Assembly: GCA_018398765.1 (NCBI GenBank)
Contig: JAHBMJ010002366.1
Coordinates: 1 to 17,747 of the forward strand
Reading direction: 5' to 3'
DNA length: 17,747 nt
Source of the DNA: Chromera velia
Taxonomy: Eukaryota; Sar; Chromeraceae
Shown here: piece by piece, positions 8,857-17,747 of the stretch
How positions within the stretch are numbered: position 1 is the first letter of the stretch
Layout of the letters: the number at the start of each line of letters is the position of its first letter
The notes under the pieces: generated by a model
Seen by the model: only the letters and a program-made list of their open reading frames with translations
What the model was told of the DNA's origin: nothing
Database searches by the model: none
Made by a program: the position numbers and the translations under genes

Positions 8857-9584
8857 GCCCAAAATGAGAGAGAAGACGAAGCGAACGGTCAAGAAACACA
8901 CTCAGAGAGCTGTAGCCTCTGGAGGTGTTGTTCTCGAAAGATCGCGTGGGACGAGAGTCATTCTTGTGCTTTTTATTGAGTCATGGTGAGAAATATACAT
9001 GGCTTGCATGGCTGATTCATGATGTTGGTTCTTCTCAGGCTTTTCTGAAAGATGGACCGGTTTGCAAGCATGCAGTGAGCACTGGTGACATGATCTGGCA
9101 GGATCCTGCCGAATCTTCTGGAATTGGCAGATCTTTTGCCATCCTTTGCCTAGCTGTTGCATGCATTTTTTTCGCGCGTTGTCCCGGCCATGCAGGCGCG
9201 GCCGCGGGGTCCCGTGCAGCGCCGCCGCGCGGCCGGGACAAGTTTTTCGTCCGCGGCGTGTCAGAACGGGCCCCGGCAATCCCCGGCATGCCCGCGGTCT
9301 GGCACACTTCTTTCTTCGATCTTGCAGCAAACAAGCTGCGGCAACCGGGCAACATCGATCTGTGGATCCACTGGTTCAGCTGCCATTGTGGAGAGAGATT
9401 CATAGCTTGAGTTCTATTGTTGAATTTTGACCTTTGTTTGGTTGAAGCAAGCCGACTCTCGGTTGTGAACTGTTTAGCCCGGAGACTGGAAAGCTGATCG
9501 AAAGGTCCAGTGTTTGGCTTTCCTCTTAAGTTTGTCTCTGGGAAAGCACATTCCGGCTTTCTTCTTTTGTTGATATTTGAGTCC
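8857..9584. promoter_or_regulatory. Divergent intergenic region between two head-to-head genes
   Basis: The minus-strand gene starts at 8856 and COA5 starts at 9585, so both promoters should lie here. The region contains a GC- and CpG-rich island at about 9170-9300 and one exact TGCATGCA at 9158-9165. Open frames on either strand (8902-9330 minus, 8925-9410 plus) are Arg/Cys-rich products of the GC island with no recognisable motif. No TATA box is assigned. Confidence 0.5.
9179..9241. repeat. Inverted repeat in the GC island
   Basis: TTGTCCCGGCC at 9179-9189 is perfectly complementary to GGCCGGGACAA at 9231-9241, with a 41-base, almost purely G+C spacer that can itself fold. It could form a stable stem or cruciform in the shared promoter region. 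Confidence 0.7.
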
Positions 9585-9845
9585 ATGTCCCTCCCTCTGG
9601 ACCCGAAGAAGCCCTGGAGGAAGGCCTCCAATTCCTGCCACGTGGTGCGGAATGACATGGTCACGTGCTTCCAGAAGAGCAGGTGCTTCCAGGAGGAGGG
9701 CATGAGCTACAAGAAGTGCCTGCACAATATGGACCCAGAGTTTGTCCCGGAAAGATGCCAACAGCTCAGACAGGCCTACTCAGTATGCAGGAAAAACCTC
9801 TTGAATGCCAAGTACAGAATGAGAGGGAACTCGCTGTCCTTCTGA
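9585..9845 (+). CDS. COA5: Cytochrome c oxidase assembly factor 5 (COA5/PET191 family)
   Basis: An 86-residue single-exon protein with the family's three Cys pairs: C18/C28 (CX9C), C34/C45 (CX10C) and C58/C68 (CX9C). Between the second and third Cys is the acidic FQEEG turn, and the end is the conserved NAKYRMRGN tail. Length and layout match the known COA5/Pet191 proteins, small soluble mitochondrial intermembrane-space proteins of the twin-CX9C type imported by the Mia40/CHCHD4 disulfide relay and needed for complex IV assembly (established for the family). I chose ATG 9585; an in-frame upstream extension to 9510 lacks an ATG and is hydrophobic. The stop is TGA 9843. Neighbour: divergent from the minus-strand gene starting at 8856. 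It implies a respiring mitochondrion with a complex IV. Confidence 0.93.
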   Translation: MSLPLDPKKPWRKASNSCHVVRNDMVTCFQKSRCFQEEGMSYKKCLHNMDPEFVPERCQQLRQAYSVCRKNLLNAKYRMRGNSLSF

Positions 9846-10808
9846 TCCGCTCTCTGTCCCTTCTTGTTAATTCGATCAACTCAGAAAGTTACCCTGTAAG
9901 TCCCCGTACAGAAGAAGCCGACTTCTCGATCTCTCGTGGGAAGTTTCTTCCTTCCTACCGTGGTAGAAAAGCAAGGGGGGGGCTTGGGTTTGTCCAGTAG
10001 GGGGTCTCCCCTATCAGAGAGGACCTAGGCGGGGAGCCTCCCCTAGACGATCGAGACTCGCCTCGAGGGACCACGTGCAGTGGCGCCTTCCGGATCTGGA
10101 AGCCACCTCGAGGACTTCCTTCTCCTCCCCTTTCCCTGGTGGACAGTTAGACCGGGGACTTTAGTTCTGCTGCACTTGTGAACCAGTTGAGAAAGCTTTG
10201 CAAGCCTGAGCGGCAGATAGGGAAGGTTGGGGGGTCGGCTGGACAGGAAATCGGGCCACCGGACCTGCAGGAGGACAGTGCACACTTTCGTTTAGCCGGA
10301 ACAGCGTGCGTGAGTGCCGACTCACAAAATGAAGCAGTCAGAAAGTGCAGCCAGAAGAGAGGGGATCGGAGGGGATCGAGGGAAAGTTCACGGACGAAGC
10401 GCACTCTTACTCCTGCTTGGAAGTTACTGTCACTGTTTCTCTTTTTCTCGTTTGGAAGATGAAGCGAAGGTGAGCATCATTGCTTCGTCTGCCGTACGTT
10501 TCCGTCTTTCTTCAATTTCGTACGTACTCCGCTGCCTCTTTCCTAGCCTCTTTCACACGGTTCGTGCAGGGGAAGCGAGGCCGCGCCGCCACACAGCGCA
10601 GGCGTACGGTGTAGGGCCGCGTACCTACTACCTATTATATACGTAGGAAGTGCCTTTCCCCCTTATCTTCATACATGCATGCCAGTGAGCGGATGAATGA
10701 CAACAAAAAAACGGATCGACGATTCACCAATGAATCGCCATGCATGTAGTGACCAATGACCATGCAGGTTTGATTCAAGTTCAATAAATTCTAGTAAAAG
10801 CTGGTTGT
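9846..10808. other. Spacer downstream of COA5, with a GC-rich patch
   Basis: Contains the presumed 3' UTR of COA5. Two adjacent G/C-rich foldbacks lie at about 9999-10036. The 94-codon + frame at 10178-10462 has no recognisable motif. A tiny possible first exon, ATGAAGCGAAG at 10460-10470, is followed by a good donor (GTGAGC) and 97 bases later by an acceptor ending GTGCAG (10569), but the spliced frame (MKRRGSEAAP..) matches nothing I know. A GC-rich patch lies at 10570-10620. Bases 10800-10808 include the left target duplication of transposon copy 2. Confidence 0.4.
10801..10808. repeat. Left target-site duplication of transposon copy 2
   Basis: CTGGTTGT abuts the left inverted repeat and matches 11799-11806 (CTAGTTGT) at 7 of 8 positions. 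Confidence 0.7.
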
Positions 10809-11798
10809 TACATAGTGGCGTTAGCTGTAACGTAGGAATAGAGGAACGATCGGAATAGTTATGGTAAAATTAGTTACAAAAAAAATGTAACTTCACGTTT
10901 TCTTGAAATGGGTCTATATCTTATGTTAATAACGTAATTTTAAGATTTTAAGGCCTAGAGTCCCCCACTTTCATTATCTTTCATTATACGCGCGCAAAAA
11001 TGCACCGCCATCAGCTCCACCCGCGCCACCCGCGCAACAACCCCGAGTAAGTTTACTGACATAATCAAGTGGCCAAGATCCTGGTCAACAGCCAATCCAT
11101 CTCTTCTTTTTTGGCTTGAGAGGGGGGCCTGGAAGAGCTTCACCTCCAAAGATCCCGGGCCCTCCCCCAGAACTAGGAAGAAGAGGGGAGAGAAGAGCTG
11201 GGTCATCAAGAGGGGGGAGACGAGGAAGCAGATGGGGTGAAGGACTTCAAAACAGGGGAAGAGGAAGGATAATTTGAGACTACTACGTTAGTCTGGAGAT
11301 CTACTGAATCAGATCGACAACAAAACTTAAAAACGCGCCCGCTATCATTGCTACCACACAACTTCAGCAAATATCTAGCTAAGCTTCAAATGAATCGAAT
11401 CAGCCCTCAATTCTAGCCTCAATTGCTACAGTAAGAATGATTGATTAGGCTCTAGATTAGGCTCTGTTTAACTTAAACATTATATAAACAGCGATTGCTG
11501 TATTAAATCTGGCGTGTTTCTAAATTAGTTATGAATCAGTTTACAATCCGAGTTACAATCAGTTGATGCAAATTGTAATATATATGTATATGTAACCGAG
11601 GATATACCTACCTACCTACCTGCCTACCTAAGGATATGTTTTCCTACCTATCTAAGGATATAACTTTGCATAAATTACGCTCTTAACCGTAATATTTACA
11701 TTTTAGCTTATATTATGCACCACATAAAATATAACATGGCCCTTCAGGCCATGTATATGTAACCAAGTTATATTAGTTACGGCTAATGCCACTATGTA
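10809..11798. mobile_element. Non-autonomous TIR DNA transposon, copy 2 (990 bp, 8-bp TSD)
   Basis: The left end, 10809-10831 (TACATAGTGGCGTTAGC followed by TGTAAC), and the right end, 11776-11798 read on the other strand, match at 21 of 23 positions. They are flanked by an 8-bp direct repeat with one mismatch (10801-10808 and 11799-11806). Like copy 1, the ends begin TACAyAGT, the inverted repeat is 23 bp, GTTAC/GTAAC pentamers are clustered near both ends (for example 10873, 10887, 11592, 11759), and no transposase is encoded. The interior includes a GC-rich stretch at about 10985-11230 of different composition, whose frames (such as the 84-codon minus frame 10955-11209) are not recognised. 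It might be a captured host or transposase fragment. The imperfect ends suggest this copy is older than copy 1. Confidence 0.82.
11607..11630. repeat. CCTA tetranucleotide repeat inside transposon copy 2
   Basis: About six tandem CCTA units with one variant (CCTG), bordered on both sides by AGGATAT-type words. Confidence 0.8.
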
Positions 11799-11806
11799 CT
11801 AGTTGT
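11799..11806. repeat. Right target-site duplication of transposon copy 2
   Basis: CTAGTTGT follows the right inverted repeat directly and pairs with CTGGTTGT at 10801-10808 (one mismatch). Confidence 0.7.
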
Positions 11807-12700
11807 ACAGATGTAAGTTAACTTTTTTCGGAGTATCACAAAAAAAAGTAAATATCTCTCTCTTTGTTAGATATTTTTTTTTTTATCAACCCGAATCCCT
11901 ATCACGAAAGCTTTTTTTTTTTAAGCCCTATCTAGAGCCCTATGATGATACCATGATGATTGAGGGTTAAATCCTAGATCTAGCAACGCCAGATCCCAAG
12001 CCACTAACAAGGCTTTGAGGACAATCCAGAACACACATTTATAGGCCTTTTGTAAGATACGTAGCCGTAACGTAGGATCGATGTAAGACTTGACATGCAA
12101 AAAAAAGAAAAAGAAGTAGCTAGAGAAGTAGATATCGATCTAGTTTCAAGTTTTCTAAAGACTTTTTTTTTGTTATGACATGCCTAGTAAGTTAATCATA
12201 GTTAATCATATTATTCATATAACTGAGATATTCTTTACATAAATATTACACAAATCAATGGCCAGAGTAAACCTTATAGACTACTATAGACTAAAGCTGT
12301 CACTAAGCTAGTGTAGATTTATATATTCTATAAGAATTTTACTGAATATAACTAGCCTTAAACTAGAAGGGGAAGGTAAGTGATAAGTGATTTAGTGGTG
12401 CCCTAGAGCACTGTCGCCGTTTTGTCTGTCAGAGTGTGGAGCAAAATGTACGTGGTGTCTTCATGTCTGACTTCATCATAGCCTTCGTATATAATACTAC
12501 GGTGTATTTACTGTACTATTTCAAAATTCAAAGATTGAGAATAAATCAACCATTAACAACTTGAACCATATCAAAATTCAATGTCATAAGGATGCAATTT
12601 TAATTATGCAAATTAAGCTTTCAGATAGTTAGCCTAACTTATGTCAGTCCCACAATCGCACAATCAGTTGTATCGATTCGAAACCAATTCATCCAAGGGA
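11807..12700. other. AT-rich spacer with a possible transposon-end relic
   Basis: No ORF above noise and several homopolymer A/T runs (11840-11930, 12160-12170). The 14-mer at 12058-12071 (TACGTAGCCGTAAC) resembles a shortened copy-2 end and continues as CGTAGGA like the left end of copy 2. No partner end was found, so this is at most a relic. Confidence 0.4.
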
Positions 12701-12912
12701 TACAGACTAATACAGATGGAGACAGACGCGCCACGGTGGCTTGTTTCGAGCTGAAGTGGCTGTGTCTGACGGACCTTTGAAGGGTGAGTGCCTTACAGTC
12801 TGAAGAGATTACAGTCAGCGTAGCGTGGCTCGCCGCGGAAAGGCTCTTTCTTCCCGGTCGATCCCTCGCCCCATTGCAAGAATTGAGCACAAGCCTTCAT
12901 TCATTCATTCAG

Positions 12913-13343
12913 AGCACCCAATTCGAAAAGGAAGACAAACCCAAAGTCGTAGAATGGAACCCTGATTCTCCGTGCATACAAGTTTAACTAAACGCCGGGT
13001 CTCAATCAATCATTCCAGCAATCATGCATCCTGCAACAATTAATTGAGTACATCTCTGTTGCACCTCTCCAACTGAGTGCCCGAGTCCAGCGAGTCCCAC
13101 TCTAGTTCTCCACCTTCGGAAGATTCAGATCGAACTTCAGGGGAGGGAGAGCACCGAGGCCCCCGAAAAGGTCAGTCTTCGCCTTTTCTTTCTTCGCCCC
13201 GCCGCACTCCTTCGAAGTCGCGTCCTGCATGCATGACCAACATTCCATGTGCATTCACATATGGGGAATGCATGTGTGCAGAAGACGGTGAGAAATGCAA
13301 TCAAGGAAGGCACTGGCAGAAGAAAGAGAGGTCAAACAATTAA
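12913..13343 (+). CDS. Probable 3' exons of an unidentified split gene (partial)
   Basis: Three short exons can be joined: 12913-12971 after a CAG acceptor preceded by a pyrimidine-rich run, 13091-13170, and 13282-13343 ending TAA. Spliced, they give a hydrophilic C-terminus that runs through KPKVVEWNPDSP, a Ser/Glu/Asp-rich stretch (PPSEDSDRTSGEGEHRG) and a basic end (RHWQKKERSNN). The best-supported intron is 13171-13281, with donor GTCAGT (the donor used twice in the neighbouring minus-strand gene) and acceptor CATGTGTGCAG. The junction 12972-13090 is only one of several in-phase choices. The frame is also open upstream of 12913, back to 12784, so the exon could start earlier. I cannot find a 5' end. 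The gene would converge tail-to-tail with the modular protein gene. No family recognised. Confidence 0.35.
13171..13281 (+). other. Probable intron (111 bp) of the partial + strand gene
   Basis: The donor AAAAG|GTCAGT and acceptor GCATGTGTGCAG|AAGAC closely match the introns of the minus-strand modular gene. The interior contains TGCATGCA at 13226-13233. Confidence 0.45.
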
Positions 13344-13512
13344 ACGGGACCAAGATTCATCACCATTGAGTATTGGGGAGGGGCACTAATGAGGGAAATG
13401 CAACGCGTCGGTCGATGAAGCAGTGGACAGGTACTTGTTTGTCTAAAAAGGAGGGGGGAAAGTGGCGAACAGAGAGGCAGGCAGGCTGGCTGGCTGGTGG
13501 TACGTACAAATG

Positions 13513-13552
<40 letters not shown>

Positions 13553-13703
13553 TATTATGCATGGGCGGTTATGTGAGAACAGAAAACACTGCATGGACCC
13601 AATCTATGTATGGCAATACAGCTTTGAATGCCTGGATGCTATGTCTGAATGACCCTGCTGTCGTACGCACGAAGAGAGGCGACAGTGCGATGATCGAGTC
13701 AGC
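13344..13703. other. Convergent intergenic region with CAGG repeats
   Basis: Lies between the stop of the + strand candidate (13343) and the stop of the modular gene (13704). It holds a (CAGG)n microsatellite and no supportable gene; the open frames here simply translate the repeat. Confidence 0.6.
13513..13552. repeat. (CAGG)10 microsatellite
   Basis: Ten perfect CAGG units, with a degenerate CAGG/CTGG stretch just upstream at about 13477-13499. Confidence 0.95.
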
Positions 13704-17432
<3,729 letters not shown>

Positions 17433-17747
17433 TCTGCGAGCGCTGAGTGCCAATCTACGACGGACAGACTTTGAGGGAGGCAACCGAAGATGCAGATCCT
17501 TATGCATCAATCAGTCAGCCGGCCACAATGCTGGGGAGAGACTTCTGACGCCGGGAGGTCTGTGACATTAAATTGTGTATGCTTAATTCTGAGGAGAGTA
17601 CACCGTTGGGTTTTGTAGCATGAGAGGTTGCATGCATGGGTCGCCGCGCCGCAAAAACCCGCGGCCCGGCGCGGCCCGGGCCCGCGCGCTTGCGAGCTGT
17701 GCATGGGGACTCGTACAAAATACTTTATGCAACGGCGTTGCATAACC
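17433..17747. promoter_or_regulatory. Upstream region of the modular gene with a GC-rich island
   Basis: The likely promoter and 5' UTR of the minus-strand modular gene. A nearly pure G+C, CpG-rich block lies at about 17640-17695, some 210 bases upstream of the start codon, next to TGCATGCA at 17629-17636. No other gene is visible. Confidence 0.5.

Noticed and set aside
8902-9703. Minus-strand frames of 142 and 222 codons opposite and upstream of COA5
   Set aside because: They cross the GC island and the antisense of COA5, with Arg/Cys-rich composition and no recognisable motif.
10460-10625. Tiny exon ATGAAGCGAAG with donor GTGAGC and a GC-rich second exon, considered as a small ribosomal protein such as L41
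   Set aside because: The basic KRGRAATQRRRTV reading is out of phase with the first exon, and the in-phase product matches no known small protein.

Overview
The window looks like nuclear DNA of a unicellular eukaryote. Genes are split by short spliceosomal introns (GT..TGCAG). Intergenic DNA is long, and much of it is AT-rich or strongly purine/pyrimidine-biased. There are abundant microsatellites and transposable-element debris. The split genes, repeat-rich spacers, very frequent palindrome TGCATGCA (a known ApiAP2-type target in apicomplexans) and a reverse transcriptase that recalls RT copies in dinoflagellate-like genomes fit an alveolate alga. A chromerid such as Chromera velia is my best guess, at about even odds; this is inference and no species marker is present.

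Layout. 1-705: non-coding, with a GC-rich island at the left edge. 706-2397: a decayed reverse-transcriptase gene on the + strand, with catalytic motifs A, B and C in one frame but two stop codons just before the YMDD box. 2398-3325: AT-rich spacer. 3326-4415: a complete non-autonomous DNA transposon with 23-bp terminal inverted repeats and an 8-bp target duplication. 4738-5081: a small inverted-repeat-bounded segment with an ORF remnant. 5082-7436: low-complexity DNA without a supportable gene. 7437-8856: a two-exon minus-strand gene of unknown function, apparently with a GC-AG intron. 8857-9584: a divergent promoter region with a GC island and hairpin. 9585-9845: the COA5/PET191 cytochrome c oxidase assembly factor, + strand. 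9846-10808: spacer. 10809-11798: a second transposon of the same type as the first. 11799-12700: AT-rich spacer. 12913-13343: probable 3' exons of an unidentified + strand gene. 13704-17432: a four-exon minus-strand gene for a secreted protein with two modules, each a Cys-rich CGxG..ECDxG motif followed by Leu/Pro-rich L-domain-like repeats. 17433-17747: its upstream region with another GC-rich island.

The genes do not form a pathway. COA5 is a mitochondrial housekeeping factor, the modular protein is probably extracellular or surface-exposed, and the remaining genes are unidentified. The most novel material is the pair of matching non-autonomous transposons, the RT with its interrupted active site, the duplicated Cys-rich/L-domain protein and the TGCATGCA excess.
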